Assembly: GCF_001550155.1 (NCBI RefSeq)
Contig: NZ_LRUF01000026.1
Location: 567,173-631,172, forward strand
Length of the DNA: 64,000 bases
Reading direction: 5' to 3'
From: Pseudoalteromonas arabiensis
GTDB lineage: Bacteria > Pseudomonadota > Gammaproteobacteria > Enterobacterales > Alteromonadaceae
A model generated the notes under the pieces. The model had not been told where the DNA came from and made no database searches. It saw only the letters and a list, made by a program, of their open reading frames with translations. Made by a program: the position numbers and the translations under genes. Below are positions 43,029-52,046 of the stretch, piece after piece; within the stretch, counting starts at the first letter, position 1; every line of letters starts with the position of its first letter.

Positions 43029-45482
43029 ATGAGTTATCAGGTTCTAGCAAGGAAATGGCGACCACAAACCTTTCACGAGTTAGTGGGGCAGTCTCATGTT
43101 AAGCAAGCATTGGTTAATGCATTAACACAAAATAGACTCCATCATGCTTATCTCTTTACTGGAACCCGTGGGGTGGGTAAAACAACCATCGCACGTATAT
43201 TCGCAAAAAGCCTCAACTGCGATAAGGGTATCTCTGCAGAGCCGTGCGGGCAATGTTCAAGTTGTACTGACATTGAAGCCGGCCGTTATATTGATTTATT
43301 AGAAATCGATGCGGCTTCACGCACAAAGGTAGAAGATACCCGCGAAATTCTTGATAACGTGCAATACGCACCAACCCGAGGTCGGTATAAAGTTTACCTA
43401 ATCGATGAAGTTCACATGCTGTCAAAGCATAGTTTCAATGCTTTGCTAAAAACACTGGAAGAGCCACCAGAGCATGTGAAGTTTTTATTAGCAACGACCG
43501 ATCCGCAAAAATTACCAGTGACGATTTTATCGCGTTGTTTACAGTTTAATTTAAATGCGTTGTCGCAATCAGAAATTCATGAGCAGCTTGCCCATGTTTT
43601 ACAACAAGAGCAACTCAGCTTTGATGATAAATCATTACAAGCACTTGCGAAAGCCGCTGATGGCAGCATGCGCGATGCGCTCAGCTTAACTGACCAAGCG
43701 GTGGCACAAACGAATGGCAATATAAGTTATCAAGCCGTACAGAGTATGCTTGGTTTAATGGATATACACTATAGCCAAACGATGTTAGCCGCAGTACTTT
43801 GCCAAGATGGGGATGCGCTGTTAGCTGAGATAAAAAACTTAGTCAGCCGTAATCCTAATTTTGTTGCTTTGCTTGATGATCTGATTGCACTTACTCATTT
43901 AATTCAGCTAGTACAGCTGGTGCCCAGCGCAGCAGCACTTGATGAGAGTAATCGTGAGTTTATAGAACAGGTTGCGCAAACAACGGATGCGCAGCAGATA
44001 CAAGTTTATTACCAGCTACTTTTGAATGGTAAAAAAGATCTGCAATGGGCGCCGGATGCCAAACTAGGTTTTGAAATGATCATGCTGCGTTTGCTCGCAT
44101 TCCAACCAACGCAATTTGCGCAAAGTCAAACACCAACAAATAGCCAACAGCAGGTTAAACCTAGCGGTGCAGGCGCATTGCGTGATATTTTGAAAAGATC
44201 ATCGACGCAACGTGAACAAGCAGCTTCAGAGCAAGCACTTTTAGCACAAAGCTCTGCTAAGACAACGGCTGTACCTTCAGAGCCTCAGCCAACACAAGCT
44301 GAACCTGTTGAAGCAGAGCCTATTCAAGCTGCTACAGCAGAAATGGCGCAAAGCCCTAAGTCTGCTCAGAAAATTGAAGCAACAGCAGTAGAACAGCTAG
44401 ATGCTAACCAGCAGCCCCAGCAATCCGCTACAACTGGATTGACCGCAGAAGTTAAAGCTGCGCCACAACAGCAAGAGCAAAGCTTCTCAGAGCAAGTACC
44501 TGCAGCTGAATACTCATCACCAGAGTATTCTTCGCAAGATTACATGATTGATCATGATGCGCAAATGGACCCATCACTTGCTGCGCAATACGATGATGTG
44601 ATGAATAGCGCCTATGATCAGGGCTTTACTGCCAATGAAGTACCTGCGCCTCAGCAACAGCAAACAGCACCAGCACAATTACAACAGCAGCAAAGTCATG
44701 CGCAGTCGGCCATTGCTCGTATTTTACAAGACCGCAATATTTCAGGTGCAGGGCGTTTAAGTGGTGCAGCAACGCAAACTAATGCTAAAGCAGAACCACA
44801 GCCTGAAGCGAAGCCCAAAGCAGAGCCGCCAGCGCAACAAAGCGCAGTTGCTACGAATCATCAACCTCAGCAGCGACAAGTGGCTGTTGAAGTAAAAAAG
44901 CCCAGCCCCCAGCTGACGGGGGAGAGTCATAATAAAGTAAAAAAAGTCGACTTTAGAGAAAAGCATCAAACAATCACCGAAAACTTAGCGCCTGAGTTGC
45001 TTGAGCAAATCAACCCACAAAAAGCGCCAGAGCCTGTGATTGAAGAAGCCAGTATTCCTGTACCTGATGATTTTGAAAGCCCGATCAGCAGTATTAAATT
45101 TGCACACGAACAAGATGAATGGGCGTATTTAATAAAACGTATGGGGCTAGGTGGTCGAATGCGACAATTTGCATTGCACTCGATTTTCACAAAGAATAAT
45201 AATCAAATGCACATTGAAGTTGACTCATCACAGCGTCACTTAGACAGTGCAGTACTAAGGCAAAAGCTCAATGCTGCATTAAGTGAAATTTACGGTCATA
45301 ATGTAGAACTGAGTATCGAGTTTGCTGATGGTGTTATTGACTCTCCGTATTTGATCCAACAAAAGATTGATGCAGGTCGTCATCAACAAGCCATTGATGT
45401 AATAAATAGTGATGAAAACATAGTGCAATTTCAGCAGTTATTTAGCGCTATAATCGATGAAAACAGTATTCAGGCATTGTAA
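43029..45482 (+). CDS. dnaX: DNA polymerase III tau subunit (gamma by frameshift)
   Basis: 817 aa. Clamp-loader AAA+ region about 1-370: Walker A GTRGVGKTTIARIFAK, zinc-binding CDKGISAEPCGQCSSC, Walker B VYLIDEVHML, sensor LLATTDPQKLPVTILSRC. A long Gln/Ala/Pro-rich linker (about 365-660) precedes the C-terminal tau part that binds DnaB and alpha. A -1 frameshift signal at codons 622-624 should also give a gamma-like product of about 634 aa (see separate entry). Operon with apt before and ybaB after. Confidence 0.97.
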   Translation: MSYQVLARKWRPQTFHELVGQSHVKQALVNALTQNRLHHAYLFTGTRGVGKTTIARIFAKSLNCDKGISAEPCGQCSSCTDIEAGRYIDLLEIDAASRTKVEDTREILDNVQYAPTRGRYKVYLIDEVHMLSKHSFNALLKTLEEPPEHVKFLLATTDPQKLPVTILSRCLQFNLNALSQSEIHEQLAHVLQQEQLSFDDKSLQALAKAADGSMRDALSLTDQAVAQTNGNISYQAVQSMLGLMDIHYSQTMLAAVLCQDGDALLAEIKNLVSRNPNFVALLDDLIALTHLIQLVQLVPSAAALDESNREFIEQVAQTTDAQQIQVYYQLLLNGKKDLQWAPDAKLGFEMIMLRLLAFQPTQFAQSQTPTNSQQQVKPSGAGALRDILKRSSTQREQAASEQALLAQSSAKTTAVPSEPQPTQAEPVEAEPIQAATAEMAQSPKSAQKIEATAVEQLDANQQPQQSATTGLTAEVKAAPQQQEQSFSEQVPAAEYSSPEYSSQDYMIDHDAQMDPSLAAQYDDVMNSAYDQGFTANEVPAPQQQQTAPAQLQQQQSHAQSAIARILQDRNISGAGRLSGAATQTNAKAEPQPEAKPKAEPPAQQSAVATNHQPQQRQVAVEVKKPSPQLTGESHNKVKKVDFREKHQTITENLAPELLEQINPQKAPEPVIEEASIPVPDDFESPISSIKFAHEQDEWAYLIKRMGLGGRMRQFALHSIFTKNNNQMHIEVDSSQRHLDSAVLRQKLNAALSEIYGHNVELSIEFADGVIDSPYLIQQKIDAGRHQQAIDVINSDENIVQFQQLFSAIIDENSIQAL
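44894..44932 (+). promoter_or_regulatory. Programmed -1 frameshift signal in dnaX
   Basis: Slippery heptamer A-AAA-AAG (44894-44900) in exactly the right phase (GTA AAA AAG), 5-base spacer, then hairpin CCCCC (44906-44910)/GGGGG (44918-44922) with 7-base loop. After slipping, ten codons are read to a TAA at 44930-44932. This matches the architecture of the E. coli dnaX signal. No strong upstream Shine-Dalgarno stimulator is evident. Confidence 0.9.
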
Positions 45483-45542
45483 TTAGTTACAATAGCCCTT
45501 ATCTTCATGCCAATTAAAGTAGTTTTAGAAAGAGAGACAGTT

Positions 45543-45869
45543 ATGTTTAAAGGTGGAATGGGTAACATGATGAAGCAAGCGCAGCAAATGCAAGAGCGCA
45601 TGCAAAAAGCCCAAGACGAAATCGCTAACCTAGAAGTAGTAGGTGAAGCTGGTGCAGGCCTAGTGAAAGTAACTATGCTTGGTAACCACAATGTACGTCG
45701 TGTTGAATTAGATGAAAGCCTAATGGAAGACGACAAAGACATGATCGAAGATTTGCTTGCGGCAGCGTGTAATGATGCTGTACGCCGTGTTGCAGAAGAA
45801 ACACAAGAGCGCATGAGCAAAGTAACTGGCGGTATGCAATTACCACCAGGTATGAAAATGCCTTTCTAA
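45543..45869 (+). CDS. ybaB: YbaB/EbfC nucleoid-associated protein
   Basis: 108 aa from the ATG at 45543 (GAGAGA upstream), giving the normal family start MFKGGMGNMMKQAQQMQERMQKAQDEIANLEVVGEAG. Dimeric tweezer-shaped DNA-binding protein, cytoplasmic. The conserved GLVKVTMLGNH segment is present. Between dnaX and recR as in most gammaproteobacteria; its function is tied to recR by context and by known family work. Confidence 0.95.
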   Translation: MFKGGMGNMMKQAQQMQERMQKAQDEIANLEVVGEAGAGLVKVTMLGNHNVRRVELDESLMEDDKDMIEDLLAAACNDAVRRVAEETQERMSKVTGGMQLPPGMKMPF

Positions 45870-45879
45870 GTGACTCTAT

Positions 45880-46488
45880 ATGCAACTATCGCCTAGTTTA
45901 ACACAGCTGATTGAAGCATTGAGATGCCAACCTGGCATTGGTCCTAAGTCGGCACAGCGCATTGCTTTTCATTTGCTTGAACGAGACCGTCAAGGTGGCA
46001 AGCAGCTTGGTCATGCATTGACTAAAGCTATGGATGAAGTAGGACATTGTCAGTCGTGTCGTACTTTTACAGAGCAACCCGTGTGCGATATCTGTTTAAG
46101 TGTTAAACGTCAAGATAGTGGTTTATTGTGTGTGGTAGAATCACCAACCGATGTGCTGGCTATTGAGCAAACCGGTCAATACCAAGGGCTTTACTTTGTA
46201 TTAATGGGTCACTTGTCGCCAATTGATGGCATAGGACCAAAAGAGATTGGCCTTGATATTCTTGAAAGCAGGTTGCAACAAGGTGGCATTAATGAGGTGA
46301 TCCTCGCAACCAACCCAAGTGTTGAAGGTGAAACCACAGCCCATTACATTGCAGAGCTTTGTCATAAGTACCAAGTAGGTGCATCTCGTATTGCTCATGG
46401 TGTCCCTGTTGGTGGTGAGCTCGACTTACTTGATGGTATGACACTGATGCATGCATTTAGTGGGCGACGCGCCGTAAACCAAAACTAA
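45880..46488 (+). CDS. recR: Recombination mediator RecR
   Basis: 202 aa, standard length. HhH region LIEALRCQPGIGPKSAQRIAFHLLERD, C4 zinc finger CQSCRTFTEQPVCDIC (about 56-71), Toprim domain from about 79 with LLCVVESPTDVLAIEQTGQYQGLYFVLMGHLSPIDGIGP, and the C-terminal Walker-B-like GGELDLLDGMTL. With RecO it loads RecA at gaps. 10 bases after ybaB. In related genomes htpG usually follows; here a three-gene cassette intervenes. Confidence 0.97.
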   Translation: MQLSPSLTQLIEALRCQPGIGPKSAQRIAFHLLERDRQGGKQLGHALTKAMDEVGHCQSCRTFTEQPVCDICLSVKRQDSGLLCVVESPTDVLAIEQTGQYQGLYFVLMGHLSPIDGIGPKEIGLDILESRLQQGGINEVILATNPSVEGETTAHYIAELCHKYQVGASRIAHGVPVGGELDLLDGMTLMHAFSGRRAVNQN

Positions 46489-46576
46489 GCATTTAGCGCT
46501 AACCTGATTTTTCATTAGTTTGTATCTTCAAATAAGGTTAACTGTTTGGTTTTTAGAAGGATATAAAATAACAAAC

Positions 46577-47614
46577 ATGAGCAATTTAATTGTTCCTCTA
46601 CCTAAAGCATTTGATGCGAAGGTAAAAGATGGGAAGGTTTATGTAGAAAGTCCTAAAGTTATGTGTGTCTATAGTGCTGAAAGTGCATATATGACTTATG
46701 AATTTTTGAGTCTTATTGAAAGTTATGTTTTTGATTACAATGTTGGAGTGACTATAAGCTTTGAAAATTTAGAGTATTTCTCAGCTGCAGCTTCATTACT
46801 AATTTTCGCAACAGTTAGTAAGTGTCAGATTGGCGTTAAAGATCACTCTAAAATTGAAGTGTTATTTCCTAAGAATGATGCAGTGTTAAAGTTGATGGCA
46901 AGTTCAGGCCTGAAGCTTGCACTCAAGCAGGGAGGAATTGCTAAAGTTAGAAAGCTGATTGATAGCAATAATCAATATTTGAGCGGAAGTGAAGTAAGTA
47001 TTGAAAATTATCAAAAGGTGTTGACAGCGACATTGCTAAACTTGGATAAGCACGGTGTAAATTTTTCTAATACAAAATCACAAATTTTTGTTAAAGGTAT
47101 GCAGGAAGCTATACTCAATGTTAAATATCATGCATATAATGATGAATTTATACGCGACTTTTTATTAACAAAACAGGTGAAGTCTAAATTTTCGTTTCAT
47201 GAAGAAACAGGCCGAGGGCGATGGTGGCAATGCTGTTGGCATGATGTGTCAAATAATAAGTTGATTTTTATAATTTATGATGATGGAGAAGGAATTGTAA
47301 ATTCGATAAAACGCTATTATAGGAATAGTCCAGAACATTCTGATAAATTGAATTTACCAGATTCTACTCTATTAGGAAATGCAATGAAGCTAGGTGTTTC
47401 GCGGACTGGAATCAAAGAGAGGGGGAAAGGTTCTGCTGATATTATTAACACAGCTTGTACATTCCCTAGTTCGCACTTGATAGTTATGAGTGGTTTAGGG
47501 CACTATAGGCATGATTCAGCTGGAATTAATACCACTCAGCTACCATTTGAAATAAAAGGAACCTTAGTTCAATGGGTGATAAATTATGTTGAAGAGAACC
47601 AAGATGATATATGA
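46577..47614 (+). CDS. GHKL (Bergerat-fold) ATPase with STAS-like N-terminus, cassette gene 1
   Basis: 345 aa from the ATG at 46577 (AGAAGGA about 15 bases upstream; an in-frame TTG at 46520 would add 19 residues). The N-terminal segment (about 58-81, NVGVTISFENLEYFSAAASLLIFATV) has STAS-like hydrophobic-strand pattern. The C-terminal ATPase has N box KGMQEAILNVKYHAY (E177, N181), G1 box YDDGEGI (235-239) and G2 RTGIKERGKGSADI (276 on). No histidine-kinase H box is seen. It could be a serine kinase/anti-sigma-like switch or a MutL/Hsp90-like ATPase. Overlaps the next gene. Confidence 0.8.
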   Translation: MSNLIVPLPKAFDAKVKDGKVYVESPKVMCVYSAESAYMTYEFLSLIESYVFDYNVGVTISFENLEYFSAAASLLIFATVSKCQIGVKDHSKIEVLFPKNDAVLKLMASSGLKLALKQGGIAKVRKLIDSNNQYLSGSEVSIENYQKVLTATLLNLDKHGVNFSNTKSQIFVKGMQEAILNVKYHAYNDEFIRDFLLTKQVKSKFSFHEETGRGRWWQCCWHDVSNNKLIFIIYDDGEGIVNSIKRYYRNSPEHSDKLNLPDSTLLGNAMKLGVSRTGIKERGKGSADIINTACTFPSSHLIVMSGLGHYRHDSAGINTTQLPFEIKGTLVQWVINYVEENQDDI

Positions 47615-47930
47615 CTTAAGAGACTTTTCAAAAGCTCCATTTGGCCGTTATAAGTCAGATGGTGAGTTTAGTGGAGAAGCGTTTAGAGAAATTTTGGCAA
47701 ATAAGCTTAAATATTCTCAGGAGCATAATGAACCACTAATCATAAAGTTGGATAATGTTTATGGTTTAGGTTCATCATTTTTAGAAGAGTCATTTGGCGG
47801 GCTAGTCAGGAAGGGACTTTTTACCAAAGAAGAGCTTTTAGAAAGTAGTCCTAGGCTCCTTCAGATTGAGACAGAGTTTGACTTTTACGCAATAGAAATT
47901 GAAAGCTATATTCGCGAAGCTCAAAGCTGA
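47586..47930 (+). CDS. STAS-like DUF4325 protein, cassette gene 2
   Basis: 114 aa (108 if the ATG at 47604 is used). The pattern YDLRDFSKAPFGRYKSDGEFSGEAFREILANKL, then PLIIKLDNVYGLGSSFLEESFGGLVRKG, is that of the STAS-like DUF4325 family: a short domain with a central hydrophobic strand and a conserved segment before the helix. In STAS/anti-sigma pairs a GHKL ATPase phosphorylates a STAS protein; here both are encoded together with 11-29 bases of overlap, implying a stable pair. Function unknown. Confidence 0.8.
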   Translation: MLKRTKMIYDLRDFSKAPFGRYKSDGEFSGEAFREILANKLKYSQEHNEPLIIKLDNVYGLGSSFLEESFGGLVRKGLFTKEELLESSPRLLQIETEFDFYAIEIESYIREAQS

Positions 47931-48490
47931 TGTTGATATTTTTGCGAGAGTGGCAACCGCTGATAACTCCCGTACTAATTTTTGTTGGGTGGCTAGTAAT
48001 TAGAAAGAATGGACTTCACTTTGCGAAGCGGAGCGAAGTCAATGGAATAGTGAAAGATATTCAATTAACCTTAGACTCAATTTTAAATGAATGTAAGGAC
48101 TATTGGTTGGAAGATGATTGCTTTTTAGTCGAGCAATCTTTTCAGGTTCACATAACCCAAAAGCTCCAAAAACTAGATGAAAAAAATAAGTCTTTAGAAG
48201 CTTATGATGTTTTTGTTTCCACAGATCTAGTAGTTTCTCTTCGAAAATCAATATCATTAGATTTCAAGAACACTTTACTAGATAAACAAAATGGATATAA
48301 CATAGATACTAAAAGAAAAATAAGACTACAGAAGTACATAGAGATAAGTACATCTGTTTCTGAATTTTATATCCATCTTGATAAGCTTCTTTGTGATATT
48401 AATCAGAGGAAGAAGTATAATATATATCAGCCTTTTAACGGATTTCTTTTCGGCTTTTTAATTTTTTTACTTTTCTACTGGCTTTCCTGA
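47930..48490 (+). CDS. Two-TM membrane protein, cassette gene 3
   Basis: 186 aa. N-terminal helix about 8-25 (WQPLITPVLIFVGWLVI) and C-terminal helix about 166-185 (FNGFLFGFLIFLLFYWL), with a charged helical domain of about 140 residues between, probably cytoplasmic. The start overlaps the previous stop (TGATG), so translation is coupled. I do not recognise the family. The third position in a coupled operon suggests it is the output or membrane arm of the GHKL/STAS pair. Confidence 0.75.
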   Translation: MLIFLREWQPLITPVLIFVGWLVIRKNGLHFAKRSEVNGIVKDIQLTLDSILNECKDYWLEDDCFLVEQSFQVHITQKLQKLDEKNKSLEAYDVFVSTDLVVSLRKSISLDFKNTLLDKQNGYNIDTKRKIRLQKYIEISTSVSEFYIHLDKLLCDINQRKKYNIYQPFNGFLFGFLIFLLFYWLS

Positions 48491-48589
48491 TACTAGTCCG
48501 TTTATTAATTTTTATGTATCGTAAATACACAAATTTGAGATAGCTTTTAAAAATTACTCTCCGTTTTACCCGTAAATTTAATTTTTTGC

Positions 48590-48617
48590 CTTGAAGTTCA
48601 AAAAGCCTGCCCCATAT
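48590..48617 (+). promoter_or_regulatory. Sigma-32 heat-shock promoter of htpG
   Basis: -35 CTTGAA (48590-48595), 14-base spacer, -10 CCCCATAT (48610-48617): close to the E. coli sigma-32 consensus CTTGAAA-N11-16-CCCCATNT. It lies 50 bases before the htpG ATG and makes htpG independent of the upstream cassette. Confidence 0.9.
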
Positions 48618-48666
48618 AAAGAGTCATAGTGCAGATAAGACACTTTGTTAATTGGAGATTTACACA

Positions 48667-50580
48667 ATGACTGCAGCACAAAAAGAAACATTAGGCTTTC
48701 AAACAGAAGTCAAACAATTATTAAACCTGATGATTCACTCTCTTTACTCTAATAAAGAGATTTTCCTACGTGAGCTGGTATCAAACGCGTCAGATGCGGC
48801 AGATAAATTGCGTTTTCTAGCGCTTTCAAATGGCGATTTATACGAAAATGATGCGGATTTAAAAGTACGTATCAGTGCCGATAAAGACGCAAACACGGTA
48901 ACCATTACTGATAACGGTATTGGTATGAGCCGTGAAGATGTGATCAATTCATTAGGTACGATTGCAAAATCTGGCACCGCAGAATTTTTCCAAAACCTAA
49001 CAGGTGACCAAAGCAAAGATTCACAATTGATTGGTCAATTCGGCGTCGGTTTTTACTCAGCATTTATCGTGGCTGATAAAGTAACAGTGCGCACGCGTAA
49101 AGCGGGTGAAAGCCAAGGTATTGAATGGCAGTCAGCGGGCGAGGGCGAGTACACGTTACAAGAGATTGATAAGCCTGCGCGTGGTACGGAAATCATCCTT
49201 CATCTTCGTGAAGACGAAACAGAGTTTGCTGATGAATTCCGTTTACGTAGCATCGTAACTAAATACTCAGACCACATTTCTATTCCAGTTGAAATGTATA
49301 AAGCAGAAGTACCTGAATCTGAAGGGCCTGATGGTGAGAAAATTCCAGCACAGCCAGGTGAGTGGGAAGGTATTAACCGCGCGACTGCACTGTGGACTCG
49401 TGACAAGTCAGAAGTCACAGACGAAGAGTACAAAGAGTTTTATAAACACATTGGTCATGATTGGGAAGAGCCACTAAGCTGGGCACATAACAAGGTTGAA
49501 GGTAAAACAGAATACACGAGCTTGTTATACATCCCGAAAAAAGCACCTTTCGATTTGTGGAACCGTGAGCGTCAATCAGGTTTAAAACTGTATGTACAAC
49601 GCGTTTTCATTATGGATGACGCTGAGCAATTCATGCCAAGCTACTTACGTTTTGTGAAAGGTTTACTTGATTCAAACGACTTACCACTAAACGTGTCGCG
49701 GGAAATCTTGCAAGACAACAAAGTAACGCAAGCAATCCGTAAAGGTTGTACATCGCGTGTACTTAAAATGCTTGAGCGAATGGCGAAAAACCGTGAAGAA
49801 GATTATCAATCTTTCTGGAACGAATTTGGTCAGGTGTTAAAAGAAGGCCCTGCAGAAGACATGGCAAACAAAGAAGCCATTGCTAAGCTACTGCGTTTCG
49901 CTTCTACACACACTGATGAAAGCACACAAAATGTATCGCTTGAACAATACATTGAGCGTATGAAGCCAGAGCAAGACAAAATCTACTATGTAGTTGCTGA
50001 TTCATTCGCCGCAGCGAAGAGCTCACCGCACTTAGAGATTTTCCGTAAGAAAGGCATCGAAGTATTGCTATTAAGTGACCGTGTTGATGAGTGGATGATG
50101 AGCTACTTAACTGAGTTCAACGAAAAATCATTCCAGTCAATCACCCGTGGTGACTTAGATTTAGGCAACATGGATGATGAAGAAACCAAAAAAGCGCAAG
50201 AAGAGTCAGAAAAAGAAGTTGCTGGCCTAGTTGAGCGTATTAAAACAGCCCTAGGTGATAGCGTTAAAGACGTACGCTTTACGCACCGTCTAACTGACTC
50301 GCCAGCATGTGTTGTTGCTGATGAGCACGATATGAGCTCACAAATGCAAAAGTTAATGGAATCTGTTGGTCAGACAGTGCCTGAACAAAAGCCAATTTTT
50401 GAGCTTAACCCAGAGCATCAGCTTGTTAAACACCTTAATGTTGAACAAGATGAAGACAAGTTTGCTCAGTGGTCACACGTATTGCTTGATCAAGCGTTAC
50501 TAGCAGAACGCGGTACTTTAAAAGACCCTGCTGGCTTTGTAACTCGCTTAAATAAACTTATGCTAGATATAAGCAAATAA
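48667..50580 (+). CDS. htpG: Chaperone HtpG (Hsp90)
   Basis: 637 aa from the ATG at 48667 (GGAG upstream; a TTG five codons earlier is in frame). N-terminal GHKL ATPase domain: LVSNASDAADKLRF, ITDNGIGM, GQFGVGFYSAF. Middle domain with LYVQRVFIMDDAEQFMPSYLRFVKGLLDSNDLPLNVSREILQ; C-terminal dimerisation domain to the end. Cytoplasmic ATP-dependent chaperone. Heat-inducible by the adjacent sigma-32 promoter. Confidence 0.97.
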   Translation: MTAAQKETLGFQTEVKQLLNLMIHSLYSNKEIFLRELVSNASDAADKLRFLALSNGDLYENDADLKVRISADKDANTVTITDNGIGMSREDVINSLGTIAKSGTAEFFQNLTGDQSKDSQLIGQFGVGFYSAFIVADKVTVRTRKAGESQGIEWQSAGEGEYTLQEIDKPARGTEIILHLREDETEFADEFRLRSIVTKYSDHISIPVEMYKAEVPESEGPDGEKIPAQPGEWEGINRATALWTRDKSEVTDEEYKEFYKHIGHDWEEPLSWAHNKVEGKTEYTSLLYIPKKAPFDLWNRERQSGLKLYVQRVFIMDDAEQFMPSYLRFVKGLLDSNDLPLNVSREILQDNKVTQAIRKGCTSRVLKMLERMAKNREEDYQSFWNEFGQVLKEGPAEDMANKEAIAKLLRFASTHTDESTQNVSLEQYIERMKPEQDKIYYVVADSFAAAKSSPHLEIFRKKGIEVLLLSDRVDEWMMSYLTEFNEKSFQSITRGDLDLGNMDDEETKKAQEESEKEVAGLVERIKTALGDSVKDVRFTHRLTDSPACVVADEHDMSSQMQKLMESVGQTVPEQKPIFELNPEHQLVKHLNVEQDEDKFAQWSHVLLDQALLAERGTLKDPAGFVTRLNKLMLDISK

Positions 50581-50603
50581 GCGTTATAGCTGAATGAGTT
50601 GGG

Positions 50604-50627
50604 AAAGGGAGCAAGGCTCCCTTTTTT
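50604..50627 (+). terminator. htpG terminator
   Basis: Stem AAAGGGAGC / GCTCCCTTT with loop AAG, followed by more T residues. Confidence 0.9.
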
Positions 50628-50759
50628 ATTGCTGCTAATATAGGCAATTGGTATAAGTTACTTGAGGTATAGCCTCAGTTGTGGAAGAATTCAGGCTTTA
50701 AAAACAAAACTCCACTGATCGACCATTTTTAAGATTAGTATCACACAGAGGACAATGAT

Positions 50760-51404
50760 ATGCGCATTATTCTTTTGGGCGCGCCGGGTGCAGGTAAAGG
50801 TACTCAAGCTCAGTTTTTGATGGACAAATACGGTATTCCACAAATTTCTACGGGCGATATGCTGCGTGCAGCAATTAAAGAAGGTACACCACTTGGTCTT
50901 GAAGCTAAAAAAGTAATGGATGCAGGTCAATTAGTATCTGATGAAATTATCATCGGTCTAGTTAAAGAGCGCATTGCTAAGCCAGATTGCGAAAAAGGTT
51001 TTTTACTAGATGGTTTCCCTCGTACTATTCCTCAAGCAGATGCAATGAAAGAAAATGGCGTGGTAGTTGATCACGTTATCGAATTTGACGTTGCTGACGA
51101 AATCATCGTTGAGCGTATGGGCGGTCGTCGCGTACACCCAGGTTCTGGTCGTGTATACCATGTTGTTTACAACCCACCTAAAGTTGATGGTAAAGACGAC
51201 ATAACTGGTGAAGATCTAATCATTCGTGATGACGACACTGAAGAAACAGTGCGTAAGCGTTTAGGTATCTACCATGACCAAACTAAACCATTAGTTGATT
51301 ACTACCAAGCTGAAGCAAAAGCAGGTAACACGCAGTACCATAAATTAGACGGTACACAAGCTGTTGAAACAGTAAGCCAACAACTTGGTGAGTTACTTGG
51401 TTAA
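50760..51404 (+). CDS. adk: Adenylate kinase
   Basis: 214 aa, identical in length to E. coli Adk. Interconverts ATP + AMP and 2 ADP. P-loop GAPGAGKGTQAQF (7-19), AMP-binding TGDMLRAAIKEG, GFPRTIPQAD, and the LID domain (RRVHPGSGRVYHVVYNPPK), which lacks zinc cysteines as in Gram-negative enzymes. Monocistronic between two terminators. Confidence 0.98.
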   Translation: MRIILLGAPGAGKGTQAQFLMDKYGIPQISTGDMLRAAIKEGTPLGLEAKKVMDAGQLVSDEIIIGLVKERIAKPDCEKGFLLDGFPRTIPQADAMKENGVVVDHVIEFDVADEIIVERMGGRRVHPGSGRVYHVVYNPPKVDGKDDITGEDLIIRDDDTEETVRKRLGIYHDQTKPLVDYYQAEAKAGNTQYHKLDGTQAVETVSQQLGELLG

Positions 51405-51425
51405 TCTTAGGATTAACTGAGCAAT

Positions 51426-51451
51426 AAAAAACCGCCTTTTGGCGGTTTTTT
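51426..51451. terminator. adk/tpx bidirectional terminator
   Basis: Stem AAAAAACCGCC / GGCGGTTTTTT, loop TTTT, between the convergent genes. Confidence 0.93.
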
Positions 51452-51464
51452 GCTCAATGAGGCT

Positions 51465-52046
51465 TTAAAGCTTTTTTAAAGCCTCAATTGCACCACTGTA
51501 ATCAGGCTCTTTCGATAAGTTATCAACAAGTTGTTTATAGACGATTTTGTGCTCGTCATTTAAAACAAATACGGCGCGGGTTAATAAACCCATATCTTTA
51601 ATAATTAAACCATATTGCTCGCCGAAATTACGCCACACAGAGTCCGAAAGTGCCGTCACTTTGTCTATATTCTCCGCTTTACAAAAGCGCTTTTGCGCAA
51701 ACGGTAAATCAGCACTTAAAGTCAGCATCGCGATACTAGGGTATTCGGCAGCTACTTTTTCATTAAAATGTTTAGTCTGAATACTACACACACCTGTATC
51801 TAGGCTTGGCACCACACTAATAAGTACCGCTTTGCCTTTGTAGTCATTTAGGGTGACTGGTGTAAAGCTATCATCTACTACTTTAAAATTAGGTGCTTGT
51901 TGACCAACTTCAACACCTTGACCTAGTAAAGTAACTGGTTTTGATTGAGCAGATACTTTACCCGCATCAAGGGTGTTTTCTGGTAACTCGCTTGCGTAAC
52001 TAAATGTACACAGTGAGCCAATTGCAAATATCAATGGGCGTATCAT
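51465..52046 (-). CDS. tpx: Thiol peroxidase (Tpx) with export signal
   Basis: 193 aa; cytosolic Tpx is about 165-168. The extra N-terminus is a signal peptide (MIRPLIFAIGSLCTFSYA), so the enzyme is probably periplasmic. Catalytic motif PSLDTGVCSIQT with peroxidatic C87 and resolving C122 in RFCKAENI; TLLGQGVEVGQQAPNF matches the family start. It reduces hydroperoxides with a thiol donor; the periplasmic electron donor is not evident. Ribosome-binding site GGAATGAAG. Confidence 0.92.
   Translation of the reverse strand: MIRPLIFAIGSLCTFSYASELPENTLDAGKVSAQSKPVTLLGQGVEVGQQAPNFKVVDDSFTPVTLNDYKGKAVLISVVPSLDTGVCSIQTKHFNEKVAAEYPSIAMLTLSADLPFAQKRFCKAENIDKVTALSDSVWRNFGEQYGLIIKDMGLLTRAVFVLNDEHKIVYKQLVDNLSKEPDYSGAIEALKKL

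Noticed and set aside
44939..44946. Second A-rich slippery run in dnaX
   Set aside because: It lacks a stimulatory hairpin downstream; the first site explains gamma production better.
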